Shown: positions 8,499 through 18,432, numbered from the stretch's first letter. The stretch: DNA of 64,000 nt from Providencia burhodogranariea DSM 19968 (GCF_000314855.2 NZ_KB233227.1:28351-92350), one strand, 5' to 3'. Made by a program: numbers and translations. Notes: generated from the sequence alone by a model not told the origin.

Positions 8499-9041
8499 AT
8501 GAGTGATACCCAAACACAAAATTATACATTTGTTTTCATGGGGGTATCGGGTAGTGGCAAATCGGTAGTCGCAAATGGCGTTGCACAGCAAACGGATGCC
8601 GCTTTTTTAGATGGTGATTTCCTACATCCGCGAGCCAATATTCAAAAGATGGCCTCGGGTCAGGCTCTTAATGATGAAGATCGTCTGCCTTGGTTGGCTG
8701 CATTAAATGACGCTATTTTTGCGATGCAGCGGACGAATGCAATTTCATTGGTTGTTTGCTCAGCATTGAAAAAAAGCTATCGCGATAAATTAAGAGAAGG
8801 TAATAAAAATCTCTATTTCATCTACCTAAAGGGTGATGCCGCACTCATTGAAAGTCGCCTCAAAGCCCGTAAAGGTCATTTCTTTAAACCTGAAATGCTG
8901 GTCACCCAATTTCAAACCCTGCAAGAGCCTACATCAGAAGAACAGGATGTTTATGTTGTCGATATTCGCCCATCACTCGATGAGGTGATTGAAAATACTC
9001 GTACGGCTATTCAAAAAATTATCTCTGGAGGGAATCCATGA
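8499..9041 (+). CDS. gntK: Gluconokinase
   Basis: A 180-residue P-loop kinase (Walker A GVSGSGKS, about residues 16-23; HPRANIQKMASGQALNDEDR typical of thermoresistant gluconokinase GntK). It phosphorylates imported gluconate to 6-phosphogluconate, feeding the pentose phosphate and Entner-Doudoroff routes. It has a strong ribosome site (GAGGAG). The stop overlaps the gntU start by 4 bp. Confidence 0.95.
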   Translation: MSDTQTQNYTFVFMGVSGSGKSVVANGVAQQTDAAFLDGDFLHPRANIQKMASGQALNDEDRLPWLAALNDAIFAMQRTNAISLVVCSALKKSYRDKLREGNKNLYFIYLKGDAALIESRLKARKGHFFKPEMLVTQFQTLQEPTSEEQDVYVVDIRPSLDEVIENTRTAIQKIISGGNP

Positions 9042-10396
9042 ACACCCCAGTTGAAACATTAAGTACATTAACATTAGTTCTAACGGCAGTTGGCTCGGTT
9101 GTTTTACTACTATTTCTGGTCATGTATGCGCGTTTACATGCTTTTATTGCACTGATGGTTGTCTCTATTGGCGCTGGATTATTTTCGGGAATGCCAGTTC
9201 AACAGATCACGGAAACCATGCAAAAAGGGATGGCGGGGACTCTCGGGTTCTTAGCGATCGTGGTCGCACTTGGTGCCATGTTCGGTAAGATCCTGCACGA
9301 AACTGGCGCGCTCGATCAAGTCGCAAACAAGTTACTGAATCTGTTCGGTGAGAAGCGCGCACATTATGCAGTTGGTATTGCTGGTTTGATATGCGCATTG
9401 CCACTATTTTTTGATGTTGCTATCGTTTTATTGATCGGCGTGGTATTTGCGGTAGCAAATCGCACGGGTCATAACGTTGTTCGTTTGGCTATTCCCTTAT
9501 TTGCAGGGGTTGCGGCGGCGGCGGCTTTCTTATTACCGGGCCCGACACCGATGCTGGTAGCCTCACAGATGGGCGCAGATTATGGCTGGATGATCTTAAT
9601 TGGTTTGTGTGCAGCAATCCCCGGTATGATTTTAGCAGGGCCACTTTTCGGTAGCTTTATCAGCAAGCACGTTAACATTGATATTCCAGCAGATTATCAA
9701 GCACCGGAAACAGAAAAATCTAAAATGCCAAGTTTTGGCTTTAGTTTATGTTTAGTCCTATTTCCTTTGATTTTAGTCGGACTAAAAACTATTGGTACGC
9801 ATTTCGTAGAACAAGGTTCAAACCTAGAGCACTGGCTTGAATTTATTGGTCACCCATTTACGGCATTATTGCTAGCGTGCTTACTGGCTATTTATGGCCT
9901 AGGTTTCCGTTATGGCATGAATAAAGAAAAAGTAATGGAAGTGTGCTCAGCGGCGATCCAACCTGCGGGTATTATTCTTTTAGTGACTGGTGCTGGTGGC
10001 GTATTCAAACAAATCTTGGTGGACTCAGGGGTGGGTCCTGCATTAGGTGATTCATTAATTGGCGCAGGATTACCGATTGCTGTCGCGTGTTTTATTCTTG
10101 CAGGTGCGGTTCGTGTCATCCAAGGTTCTGCTACCGTCGCATGTTTAACGACAGTTGGTTTAGTGCTACCTGTGATTGGCGAGTTAGGTTATTCAGGTGC
10201 GCAATTAGCCGCACTGGCAACCTGTATTTCGGGCGGCTCTATCATTTTAAGTCATGTTAATGATTCTGGTTTCTGGTTGTACGGGAAATTCACAGGAGCA
10301 ACTGAAGCGCAAACATTGAAGACGTGGAGCGTGATGGAGACTATTCTGGGCACAACGGGTGCGATTGTTGGAATGATATTCTTCGTATTTTTGTAA
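9038..10396 (+). CDS. gntU: Gluconate:H+ symporter GntU
   Basis: A 452-residue GntP-family membrane protein with about 12-14 hydrophobic segments. Blocks ALGAMFGKILHETGALDQ, VAAAAAFLLPGPTPMLVASQ and ISGGSIILSHVNDSGFW are close to E. coli GntU. It imports gluconate with protons, and translational overlap with gntK forms a gntKU unit. A strong terminator follows at 10415-10440. Confidence 0.93.
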   Translation: MNTPVETLSTLTLVLTAVGSVVLLLFLVMYARLHAFIALMVVSIGAGLFSGMPVQQITETMQKGMAGTLGFLAIVVALGAMFGKILHETGALDQVANKLLNLFGEKRAHYAVGIAGLICALPLFFDVAIVLLIGVVFAVANRTGHNVVRLAIPLFAGVAAAAAFLLPGPTPMLVASQMGADYGWMILIGLCAAIPGMILAGPLFGSFISKHVNIDIPADYQAPETEKSKMPSFGFSLCLVLFPLILVGLKTIGTHFVEQGSNLEHWLEFIGHPFTALLLACLLAIYGLGFRYGMNKEKVMEVCSAAIQPAGIILLVTGAGGVFKQILVDSGVGPALGDSLIGAGLPIAVACFILAGAVRVIQGSATVACLTTVGLVLPVIGELGYSGAQLAALATCISGGSIILSHVNDSGFWLYGKFTGATEAQTLKTWSVMETILGTTGAIVGMIFFVFL

Positions 10397-10414
10397 CAGG
10401 CAGAATGTGAAAAG

Positions 10415-10440
10415 AAAACCCGTTCATTGAACGGGTTTTT
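10415..10440 (+). terminator. Rho-independent terminator between gntU and ape1-like gene
   Basis: The self-complementary run AAAACCCGTTCA / TGAACGGGTTTT is followed by a T-run. It lies between convergent genes, has A/T tracts on both sides and can serve both strands. Confidence 0.85.
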
Positions 10441-10453
10441 TGCTTTTAGTGAA

Positions 10454-11686
10454 TTAATTCAAGATCTGGCTTAGTTGGCTGTAAAGGCCTTGGGCACTCT
10501 TCTTATAGCCTTCAGCAGATAAGTGCACATTATCAGGGCGTGCGAGATCTTTGGCTACCCAAGAGCGAATTGAACAAGGGCCACCCATAAAGCTTTGCCA
10601 GTCCCAAAATAGCGTATTTTCTTGAGCCGCGACCGTTTTTTGAATTTGAATCACATTCGCAAGATGGACAGGCATCTGAGCTTGGCAACTCAATGCATTA
10701 CTAAACTTGATTGAATCATTTGGTCCTATCAATAAAATCACGCTGTCCGGCATACGCTGGCGGATCAGACGAATTTTCTCACGTAAGTTTTGTTGATAGG
10801 CAACTAAATCTAAGTTGTCGTTAAAGGCTTCGTTAGTACCATAAGCAAGGATCACCATATCTGGCGACATTTGTGCTAATGTTTCACTCCATTGCGGTTG
10901 CCACTTATCGAACATATTAATCGTCGCACCATTAATACCAATTGCAGATAACATCACACCCGGGTGATTAGAGCGAAGTAACCAACCGCCAATTTTGAGA
11001 TTATTATCTTTGCTAACCGCAACTTCGGCGGGTAATTGGGTATTGATTGGCGAAGAAAAACGCCACGAGTTACCCGTTGTTGGTAATGCAACAGGCGATG
11101 ACGCTGCCGGAGACACACTCATCTGGCTTCCTGATGAGGCCTGGTACAGCGCTTGAAGTTGATAAACTCCGTTTGCTGCCTGCAATGGTACCAGCTGTAC
11201 TGTACTTTTGGCTGCCATAGGCAGGGCAATTAAGCCACCTAATGGGTAATCAAAACGCTCATCTTTACGGCTACTAAACAGCTCCCACTGCTTTTTATCA
11301 CTTTTACGATTAATTGTCGCAGTGCGTTGCCCCGGTACTGAAATTGCAGGGACAAAACCTGGGCCAGCATCACCATAGCGTTGCTGGAACATTGTTCTTA
11401 AGTCGCCACTAAAAAAGTCAGCGGCAGTATGGGAATCGCCAATTTGAACAATATGAACCTGTTGATTGCCTTGCTTAAGTTTGTTCTTAAGCTTGTTGAT
11501 ATTAGGCTCAGAGTAATCAATCAGTTGCCCTTGCACGTTGACATCCGTGAGTACATCACCCCTTGTTGAACCTTTCCCTTTTCGCTCTGCGTCTTGTTGG
11601 CAAGACAGTAGGCTTAGAGATAACAACGCAATCACGCTGGCTGCTGCTAATTTTGTTTTAGCTTGAAGCAGTTTGTTCAGTTTCAT
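10454..11686 (-). CDS. SGNH-hydrolase lipoprotein, probable O-acetylpeptidoglycan esterase (Ape1-like)
   Basis: 410 residues from the ATG at 11686, which has a good Shine-Dalgarno (AAGGAAC). An N-terminal lipoprotein signal ends in LLSC. SGNH blocks: GDSHTAADFFSGDLR with the nucleophile Ser, the GTNEA Asn block, GPNDS, and DNVHLSAEG carrying the catalytic Asp and His. The GDSHTAAD block and lipoprotein form resemble Ape1, which removes acetyl groups from MurNAc so that lytic enzymes can act. It is the last of three genes with an MBOAT acyltransferase. The gene symbol is left open because a second transferase is not excluded. Confidence 0.7.
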   Translation of the reverse strand: MKLNKLLQAKTKLAAASVIALLSLSLLSCQQDAERKGKGSTRGDVLTDVNVQGQLIDYSEPNINKLKNKLKQGNQQVHIVQIGDSHTAADFFSGDLRTMFQQRYGDAGPGFVPAISVPGQRTATINRKSDKKQWELFSSRKDERFDYPLGGLIALPMAAKSTVQLVPLQAANGVYQLQALYQASSGSQMSVSPAASSPVALPTTGNSWRFSSPINTQLPAEVAVSKDNNLKIGGWLLRSNHPGVMLSAIGINGATINMFDKWQPQWSETLAQMSPDMVILAYGTNEAFNDNLDLVAYQQNLREKIRLIRQRMPDSVILLIGPNDSIKFSNALSCQAQMPVHLANVIQIQKTVAAQENTLFWDWQSFMGGPCSIRSWVAKDLARPDNVHLSAEGYKKSAQGLYSQLSQILN

Positions 11687-12824
11687 GAGGTTCCTTTTCT
11701 TCCTCTTCAAAATGGATTAATGAAAAAACTTTTTCAGCGATTGCTTGTTGTCCTTTCGGGCTGAAATGAATTCCATCACCACTTCTTAATTTGATTTTAC
11801 TACTATCGTCGCCGAAATAGTCGGAGTAAGTCTGATCTTTATATTTAAAGACATCATTAACAGAAAAATAAATTTCACCATTATTTTCGACTTCGGACTG
11901 GTATAGGCCCCTTAAGAACTTCATACCATCTGACAGGTTAGCTTTACGCATGTTGGGAGGACCAACCCAGATAACATCGACATTGTGTTGGCGAGCTGCC
12001 GCTAATATATCACTAATGCGAGAACGATACACCTGCTCCCAAATTTCACTTTTGAACTTCACATATTTATAACCAGCTTCGGGGGGCATATCCCATGGGT
12101 CATTAGGACCAAGGAAAACCACTAAAACTTTAATATTCGGATTATCATCCAAGGCTTTAGCAATGGTTTGCGGCCAGTTAAAAAAGCGTGGATAAGCCAG
12201 ACCTGTACTTTGCTTACTGAGATTAATACTGTCGATATTATATTTTTTCAACAGCATATTCTTAACCTGTGGTGCGACGCCTTGCATCATCGAATCACCC
12301 GCAAACAGAACCTCATTACCTTTTTCAAGTTTGGCGAAGCGCTTCGGAATAATCGGCCCGGTATTGCTAATTTTGACTGGACCGGCTTTGCTTGCCTTTA
12401 ACGGTTCTCGTGCTTGTTGGCGTTTTAATAGCTCAGGGAATGTGATTGACAGTGATTCAGCAGGGTAAATATAGCCGTTAACAAAGTGCAGCCCAACCTG
12501 AAAACCTTCAGGGAAGGTACGTTTACTGTTTTCATTCGCGAGAGCAATTGCTTCAGCTTCTTTTGCATCAAATGCTTGTTGCCCAGAGGTATGATACAGG
12601 AAAGCGCCTCCAGCGGCCTGTGTGCCATCATGTAAATACGCTCCATAATCCCATACAGGATTGCCTGATATCGCAGCCCAAGGGGTATCACGGTGGTATT
12701 TTTGCTGCCAAAAACGTTCTAATGAACCTTGGTTTAGCCAAATCAATAACAATCCTGCGATCAAAACAATAAACAGGACTTGTCCGGTTTTTATCAGGTT
12801 TCTTTTAAACTCAGAAGTTAGCAT
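11658..12824 (-). CDS. Membrane-anchored SGNH/DUF459 protein, probable peptidoglycan O-acetyltransferase PatB
   Basis: 388 residues. A single N-terminal transmembrane anchor (VLFIVLIAGLLLIWL) is followed by a periplasmic SGNH domain: block I FAGDSMMQGVAP around residue 177, FLGPNDPWDMP in the middle, and GDGIHFSPKGQQ near the end with the Asp-His pair. In PatA/PatB systems the MBOAT protein moves acetyl groups across the membrane and PatB places them on MurNAc. Gene order and overlaps (14 bp with the MBOAT gene, 29 bp with the next) support one complex. It could instead act on another polysaccharide. Confidence 0.7.
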   Translation of the reverse strand: MLTSEFKRNLIKTGQVLFIVLIAGLLLIWLNQGSLERFWQQKYHRDTPWAAISGNPVWDYGAYLHDGTQAAGGAFLYHTSGQQAFDAKEAEAIALANENSKRTFPEGFQVGLHFVNGYIYPAESLSITFPELLKRQQAREPLKASKAGPVKISNTGPIIPKRFAKLEKGNEVLFAGDSMMQGVAPQVKNMLLKKYNIDSINLSKQSTGLAYPRFFNWPQTIAKALDDNPNIKVLVVFLGPNDPWDMPPEAGYKYVKFKSEIWEQVYRSRISDILAAARQHNVDVIWVGPPNMRKANLSDGMKFLRGLYQSEVENNGEIYFSVNDVFKYKDQTYSDYFGDDSSKIKLRSGDGIHFSPKGQQAIAEKVFSLIHFEEEEKEPHETEQTASS

Positions 12825-14229
12825 AAATAAATCCCGGCATTCCAGAAGGCGAAAGCATAAACATAATAGTCAGAATGATAGCGAGAGGAATCGGATAATA
12901 GTACCAAGCGATATCCTGATACTTCTTCGCTGCATAATGATATGACTGTACAAAGTAAGGGTAGAGCAACAGTAATGCCCAAAATGCGATTAATAAACCT
13001 ATGCTTGAACCGATTGATGCGATAAAGCCAGACGCACCTATTTGCGAGATGAGCAATAAAGCATCATCAAAGGTTTGACTGCGGAAAAATATCCATGCAA
13101 AGCAAACAAAATGAAATGTGAAAATACGCGCAAATAACGTCGAGATAGTTTTATTCGGGAACGTTTTTGTCCAACCAAGTTTTTCCATGCAGAAACTCTT
13201 AAGGTTGAGCAAGACAATCCCAAGACCATGAATTGCTCCCCAAACGACAAATGTCATTGCTGCGCCATGCCATAAACCGGAGATCACCATGGCTAAGAAA
13301 ACATTGGTATTCATACGGCTAAAACCTTTTCGGTTCCCGCCAAGTGGAATATAGATATAGTCGCGAATAAACGTCGATAAGCTCATATGCCAACGAGCCC
13401 AAAACTCTTTTAAGTTAGCTGCCATATAAGGCGCATTGAAGTTAACAGGGACACGGAAGCCTAATAATAAAGCGATGCCCGTGACTAAGTTGGTATAACC
13501 CGAAAAGTTAAAGTAGATATTCCATGCGTAAGCATAGGTCGCGACTAATATCTCACCTGCGCTGAAACCTGCTGGAGCATCAAAGACAGGGTTAACGAAG
13601 TTTTCAGCTAAGTATGAACTAAACAAGAATAGTTTAACCAGTGCTAATGAGATTAGTAAAATTGCTTTCCTTGGATCCAATATTTCACGGCTTTCAGCTT
13701 GAATCTGTGGAATAAAGTTTTTAGCACGATTGATAGGACCTGCGACAATACTCGGAAAAAAGCTAAGGTATAGTGTGACATCAAAGAAGTCTGCTTTGGG
13801 GATTTCTTTACGGCAAACGGAAACGGTATAGCTTACCGAATGGAATGCGTAGAAAGACAGCCCGATAGGGGCTAATAGCTCAATGATGGGTAGCCCTACG
13901 CTGAACCCAAATTTATCGAATGTCTGCTGAAGTGTCTCTTGGAAAAACGAATAATATTTGAATGCGGTAAAACAGCTAATAATTCCTACGGCCAGTATCG
14001 AGAAAACCCATTTATTAGAAAGCCAATTTGAAATCCAATTGGTTAAGAAATAAATAAAGAGTGTGTATCCAAATAAAATATAAGCAAAATCAGGGTTGAA
14101 TGAATAAACAAAAAAGTAACTGGCTGTAATCAGTAGCCCATTTTGAAGCTTTGCACTAGGTTGGCAGCTCCAATAAATCAGGAAAAATACTAAAAAAGAG
14201 CCAAGAAACTCAAATGAGAAAAAATTCAT
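12811..14229 (-). CDS. MBOAT-family O-acyltransferase (AlgI/PatA type)
   Basis: A 472-residue polytopic membrane protein with the MBOAT core: LSFYAFHSVSYTVSV, FFPSIVAGPINRAK, EFWARWHMSLSTFIRDYIY, and SGLWHGAAMTFVVWG carrying the conserved His. Such proteins carry acetyl groups outward for glycan O-acetylation. Paired with the two SGNH proteins encoded directly downstream, the best fit is PatA of the peptidoglycan O-acetylation cluster, and Providencia is known for O-acetylated peptidoglycan. AlgI for alginate is unlikely because no alginate genes are nearby. Confidence 0.8.
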   Translation of the reverse strand: MNFFSFEFLGSFLVFFLIYWSCQPSAKLQNGLLITASYFFVYSFNPDFAYILFGYTLFIYFLTNWISNWLSNKWVFSILAVGIISCFTAFKYYSFFQETLQQTFDKFGFSVGLPIIELLAPIGLSFYAFHSVSYTVSVCRKEIPKADFFDVTLYLSFFPSIVAGPINRAKNFIPQIQAESREILDPRKAILLISLALVKLFLFSSYLAENFVNPVFDAPAGFSAGEILVATYAYAWNIYFNFSGYTNLVTGIALLLGFRVPVNFNAPYMAANLKEFWARWHMSLSTFIRDYIYIPLGGNRKGFSRMNTNVFLAMVISGLWHGAAMTFVVWGAIHGLGIVLLNLKSFCMEKLGWTKTFPNKTISTLFARIFTFHFVCFAWIFFRSQTFDDALLLISQIGASGFIASIGSSIGLLIAFWALLLLYPYFVQSYHYAAKKYQDIAWYYYPIPLAIILTIMFMLSPSGMPGFIYANF

Positions 14230-14260
14230 ATTAGACTCAAATTGTTAATTATTGTAAGCC

Positions 14261-14388
14261 CAAAATAATTCGAGTTGCATGCCAGCTAACCACGTAATTA
14301 CCCTTATTGTAGCCAGAGGTCACCGACGACGTGACTTGGACGAGTTTTAGCTAGTATATACAGCCAACAGCAACTTAAAATATGACGG
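14261..14388 (-). repeat. ERIC-like intergenic repeat (reverse orientation)
   Basis: It begins with AATAATTCGAGTTGCATGC and ends with AACTTAAAATATGACGG, the reverse complement of the termini of the forward copies at 16340 and 18059. It lies upstream of the MBOAT gene. Confidence 0.6.
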
Positions 14389-14444
14389 ATGTGGTAGAAG
14401 AACGTTCACCATCATATTAATAATCAACTTTGTTGCAATAAGAA

Positions 14445-14473
14445 AAAATCCACTTTATCAAAAAGTGGATTTT
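14445..14473 (-). terminator. Terminator of bax
   Basis: A perfect 12-bp stem (AAAATCCACTTT / AAAGTGGATTTT) with a 5-nt loop lies 28 bp past the bax stop. The minus strand continues with TTTCTTATT. Confidence 0.8.
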
Positions 14474-14501
14474 GGTAGAAACTTGTACCTGGTGATACAA
14501 A

Positions 14502-15308
14502 CTAAATTCGAGTCGATGCCGTTGTTTGAGCTTGTGTAATCAATTCTTCATTGCTCGCGTACATCTCTTGTAAATAACGGTTATAAGTTGAACCTAACTG
14601 TGAATACCCTTTCATATCATTGATCAGTTTTGCGGTATCTAATTCATCTTTAGATTGGCGCTGTTTTGCTCTTGACGATCGAAGTGACTCGTAGGCGTTA
14701 TGGGTATTCATATTCTTCATATAGGCAGAAACAGTATCTTCGACAGAGTCGTATGCTGAATAGCCTTTCACTTTTCCCTGCTTGATTTGGCAACCACTGC
14801 CGCATCTCATCCCAAACAGGTTACCATTTTGTTGTGCCAGCTGTGAGGTTCCCCAGCCTGATTCTGTTGCAGCTTGAGTAGCAACTAGGTGTGTTGGCAT
14901 AATATCAACACGGCTCAACAGTTTATCCCAATTAATACGTTTTGGGCTGGTGCACGTCATACCGTAGCTATTGCAAATTTGTGCAAGGCGACGTAGTTCT
15001 TGTGCACTCCATTTTTTGTTGGCGCGGACAGAGAGCAACCATTTACGCTCTGACATTATTTCTTGATTGACCTTTTCAATCACAGGGACAACCGTTTTCA
15101 AAAACGCTTTCTTACGTGGCGTACCCGATGGGTATTTTCGCAAATCAGGCAGGGATGTTTGAGCCTGATTTGAGCTCTGCACAGCCTTGTGAGAATACTC
15201 TTTCTTGAGTGTGAAACTAGTGCTAGTTGAGCCGAAACTCAAACCCGAAAATAACAATAAAAGTAAGAAAGCGAAGACGGCTTTTGTCCTCATCGTTCGA
15301 GAGGGCAT
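14502..15308 (-). CDS. bax: Bax protein, putative glucosaminidase
   Basis: A 268-residue secreted protein with a signal peptide and the Bax signature SLPDLRKYPSGTPRKKAFLK. The C-terminal half is a glucosaminidase domain (ATQAATESGWGTSQLAQQNG with the catalytic Glu, NLFGMRCG, SAYMKNMNTHNAYESLR). Members cleave peptidoglycan glycan strands. The ATG at 15308 has a near-perfect ribosome site (AGGAG, 6 nt away) and is preferred over the in-frame ATG 15 bp inside. Confidence 0.9.
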   Translation of the reverse strand: MPSRTMRTKAVFAFLLLLLFSGLSFGSTSTSFTLKKEYSHKAVQSSNQAQTSLPDLRKYPSGTPRKKAFLKTVVPVIEKVNQEIMSERKWLLSVRANKKWSAQELRRLAQICNSYGMTCTSPKRINWDKLLSRVDIMPTHLVATQAATESGWGTSQLAQQNGNLFGMRCGSGCQIKQGKVKGYSAYDSVEDTVSAYMKNMNTHNAYESLRSSRAKQRQSKDELDTAKLINDMKGYSQLGSTYNRYLQEMYASNEELITQAQTTASTRI

Positions 15309-16007
15309 TTGCTTCTCCTAAGTTTCTCTGAACAAAAATCGACCGAATAGTAACAGAATATTTTTGGAGGAGCTACTTTTATCCGGCTGACTTTATCTAA
15401 ATTGCTGTGTTTTTGCGTATTGAAAAATGAAAACATATAATGTATTGATTTAAAATGTAATTTATAAGTTAATTTATTTGTCATTAATGAAACTTACAAA
15501 TAAATCTAATCATTTATTGAAAAATCAAAGTGTGCATAACTAAAATTCGATCAAATAAAGCACAATACACACCATTATAATATGGGTATTTTGGTTAATT
15601 ATTAGACGCTTAGCAGCCTGTTTTTTGTTCATTTTGATAATTTTGACCTATTGACTTAGTTTTAAGATCTTAAGATGGGCGTTATAAACGGCTAAAAAAT
15701 GAGCTTTTCACCTTAATTAGATGAGTAAAATTTAAATCCAAAAAAGGATTTGAAATGAAAAATCATCACCCATTTTCAAACTAATTTAAGTGCAAAAATT
15801 TCAGATAAGTAACTCTTTCTCTTGTTTTATACACGAAGGATGTGGGGGGCTTATCATCCAGTTTTGTGATGCAAATAATCATTATCTTGGATGGAGATAA
15901 AAGAGGGCAAACATCGGCTGATAGAAAATAGATTTAAGACGAGTGAATTATCGATCATGAATGCCGATATTAAAGGTTAACATCGGCATTAGTCATTAAG
16001 TTGAAAA
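15309..16007. other. AT-rich gene-free stretch
   Basis: About 700 bp with no convincing gene. It should hold the bax promoter at its left side. On its right edge an inverted repeat (AATGCCGAT at 15960-15968 with ATCGGCATT at 15982-15990) follows the stop of the small minus-strand gene and may be its terminator, although the T-run is poor. Confidence 0.5.
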
Positions 16008-16190
16008 TTATTTCTGGGTGCTTTTATGAAAATGGACACGTTCGTGGAAATACGCTTTTAAATGATCTTCCATTTGATGAACTTTTTGTTCGAGTGCATT
16101 GACGACGATATCGTCATTATTCATGTCAAAAACGCGTTCCTTTGCAAGTTCATCAAGATAATCTTTTTGTTTTTGGGTTAAATCAGCCAT
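16008..16190 (-). CDS. Small acidic/His-rich protein of unknown function
   Basis: 60 residues from the ATG at 16190 (MADLTQKQKDYLDELAKER). The frame stays open further upstream, but that extension is Cys-rich and unlike the rest, so the shorter start is preferred. The sequence is hydrophilic and mostly helical in look, ending with HERVHFHKSTQK. There is no signal peptide or known motif. A hairpin follows at 15960-15990. I do not recognise a family. Confidence 0.45.
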   Translation of the reverse strand: MADLTQKQKDYLDELAKERVFDMNNDDIVVNALEQKVHQMEDHLKAYFHERVHFHKSTQK

Positions 16191-16339
16191 ATTTTTACAA
16201 CCTGTATTCGAGATAGCACAAGGGTGACATCCATGATACGTCAAGAAGTATCTTGGCATATTTAGGGTATGTCGAATTGTTGATATTTTTCTATTGTGCC
16301 TGACTGATTAATTGATGAAAAGTAGAATAACACACTGTA

Positions 16340-16454
16340 CTCGTCATACTTCAATTTGCATGGTTGTTGACTGCACTCAGCTAGTCGAGTCACAGTGTTT
16401 ATCTATGCTCCCCGCCTATCTTCATTTGTCGCCTACATGCAACTCGAATTATTT
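16340..16454 (+). repeat. ERIC-like intergenic repeat
   Basis: It runs from CGTCATACTTCAATTTGCAT to CAACTCGAATTATTTA, with the ERIC-type centre GTCACAGTGTTTATCTATGC. It is a full-length copy of about 115 bp, between the small acidic gene and the DUF4026 gene. Confidence 0.7.
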
Positions 16455-16601
16455 ATAGCATGTCTAATAATGATGATTTTCTTGCTTAAGGTAAATGTTA
16501 GCTATTTGTTGATAATATGAAATCGTTAAGATTATTCACAATATAAATCATTAAACTAAGCTGTTATTCTTTAATGAGTGAATAAATTATAGGTCTACAT
16601 A

Positions 16602-18056
16602 ATGAATAATAAACAACAATACCTTGATATTGCTGCTGGTGAAGGTGAAAAAGAAGCATCAATGATGGTTGCCATCCCTACTTCTGAATTAACATCATTA
16701 ACCTTAGAGCAGCGTTTAGAACAGCAAGACTATTTTACTGAAGGCGAAATTGATGAAGATGAAGGCGGTTTTTTCTTTTCTTGTAAACGCGGGGAAGAAG
16801 AACTACGTTTCTTTATATCGTTAGTTGATAGCGACCCTGAATATGTGATTAATCCTTATTTTGCGACAGATCCTATTAGCCCTGAGTTATATGCTGAAGC
16901 TAGCGCTGCACCTCAAGCTGTTATTGTAGAATGTATTTTTCAAGACCAACCTTTGGTCAGCTACCTACATCAATTAAAGATCATTCAAATTCTCGTTCCT
17001 GATTTATTATTGGGCCTAGATCTCTCAGCGGCTGGAAAAGTGTTTACTCGTGAGTGGCTCAATTTCCAACTTATTGATGATTTGATGCCAAGCATTGATT
17101 CTCTATATGTAGTCCATGCTATCTATGACCATGATGAAAACGAAGATCAGCAAGAGGGTGAAGAACATGGACCGACTATGTATTGGTTCCATACCCATGG
17201 CCTTGCACGTTGCGGGTTATCAGAAGCTGAAATTATTATTCCACACCCAATCGCGTCTTATTATGGTATCCCTGAACTGTTCTGGAGCTTTGTCAATAAC
17301 AGCATTACTAACGGTAAGATTGTTTTCAATGAACCTATTTTTATTGGTCAAACACAAGCAGGCTATGAATATTTAGTCGCGTTACCTTTTGAAGAAGGTT
17401 TAAGGCATGTGGGGCAATCAACAAATATTGATGATTTGAAACCGCTGGAAGATATGAACTATGAGTTTGGCGATGTAAGCTCAGAACGTTTTATGGGGGA
17501 TTGGCATGATCGCGATGAATCACATCAACATCCTTCTGCAATGCTATTTCGTGTGACTCAGGAAAATCCAATTCTAGGGAGCTTCTTTAAAGGGTTTGAA
17601 GATCAAAACGCCATGATGTTTATGCGTACTGATGAAGAAACCGCTGATATGTCTCGCAAAGCGAAATTACGCTGGCAATACTTCACGCACATGTTGGACA
17701 ATTACGGACCAAAGCCTGTCGTGCAGAAAAAAGGTTTTCTGGCTAAATTGCTCGGAAAAGCGGAAGAAGAAGCGGATAGCGATTGGCGCTTCTTAGTAAA
17801 ATGTGGCATTGGTTATCAAGATGCAGAAGAAGGCTATGATGGTCATGAACATATGTGGTTTGAGCCAGTTTCATGGAACGGTGACCAATTTGAAGGACGT
17901 CTGATTAACCATCCTTTCTATGTACAAACGATGCAAGAAGGGGAAGTTTATCCACTAACTCGTGATGATATTACGGATTGGACGATTTATTTTGAAGACG
18001 GTACTTATACACCAGATTCGATATATAAGTTGTTCAGTGGCACCCAAGTGCACTAG
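16602..18056 (+). CDS. DUF4026/DUF2314 domain protein, cytoplasmic, function unknown
   Basis: 484 residues, acidic, with no signal peptide or membrane segment. The N-terminal three quarters read as DUF4026 (ELRFFISLVDSD, TMYWFHTHGLARCGLSEAEI). The last 100 or so residues read as a DUF2314 module (EHMWFEPVSWNGDQFEGRLI, then GEVYPLTRDDITDW). The repeated His/Asp/Glu-rich stretches (DHDENEDQQEGEEHGP; HDRDESHQHP) look able to bind metal, but that is only an impression. It is a single gene flanked by ERIC-like repeats. Confidence 0.8.
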   Translation: MNNKQQYLDIAAGEGEKEASMMVAIPTSELTSLTLEQRLEQQDYFTEGEIDEDEGGFFFSCKRGEEELRFFISLVDSDPEYVINPYFATDPISPELYAEASAAPQAVIVECIFQDQPLVSYLHQLKIIQILVPDLLLGLDLSAAGKVFTREWLNFQLIDDLMPSIDSLYVVHAIYDHDENEDQQEGEEHGPTMYWFHTHGLARCGLSEAEIIIPHPIASYYGIPELFWSFVNNSITNGKIVFNEPIFIGQTQAGYEYLVALPFEEGLRHVGQSTNIDDLKPLEDMNYEFGDVSSERFMGDWHDRDESHQHPSAMLFRVTQENPILGSFFKGFEDQNAMMFMRTDEETADMSRKAKLRWQYFTHMLDNYGPKPVVQKKGFLAKLLGKAEEEADSDWRFLVKCGIGYQDAEEGYDGHEHMWFEPVSWNGDQFEGRLINHPFYVQTMQEGEVYPLTRDDITDWTIYFEDGTYTPDSIYKLFSGTQVH

Positions 18057-18058
18057 TA

Positions 18059-18176
18059 CCCGTCATACTTCGAGTTACCTTGTTGTTGATTTCACTCAGC
18101 TCCCCGAGTTAGATACTTATATATGCTCCTTGGGGTAGCTTCGTTTGTCGCTATATGCAACTCGAATTATTTAGGA
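18059..18176 (+). repeat. ERIC-like intergenic repeat
   Basis: It starts at CCGTCATACTTCGAGTTACC three bases after the DUF4026 stop codon and ends at CAACTCGAATTATTTAGG. The centre is CGAGTTAGATACTTATATAT. A second partial left end (CCCGTCATACTGCAAATGG) follows at 18181. Confidence 0.7.
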
Positions 18177-18432
18177 TACACCCGTCATACTGCAAATGGT
18201 GCTCTATCATCGGTAGAGTACGAACAAAATTCCCTAAGAAAAGTGTCCTGATTTAGTTGCGCAGAACAATATCAAAAAACCAACTGCACCGAATGGGAAG
18301 CTACAATACAGCGTTTTATAAGTCTCTTCTATAGAGGGCATCCGCTTTTACTCCAAGTTGCAGTTGCTGACGTTGTGGCGTAGTCTCCCCATGAATTACA
18401 GACTTTTGCGGCTTTAGTACAAGGGTTGAAAT

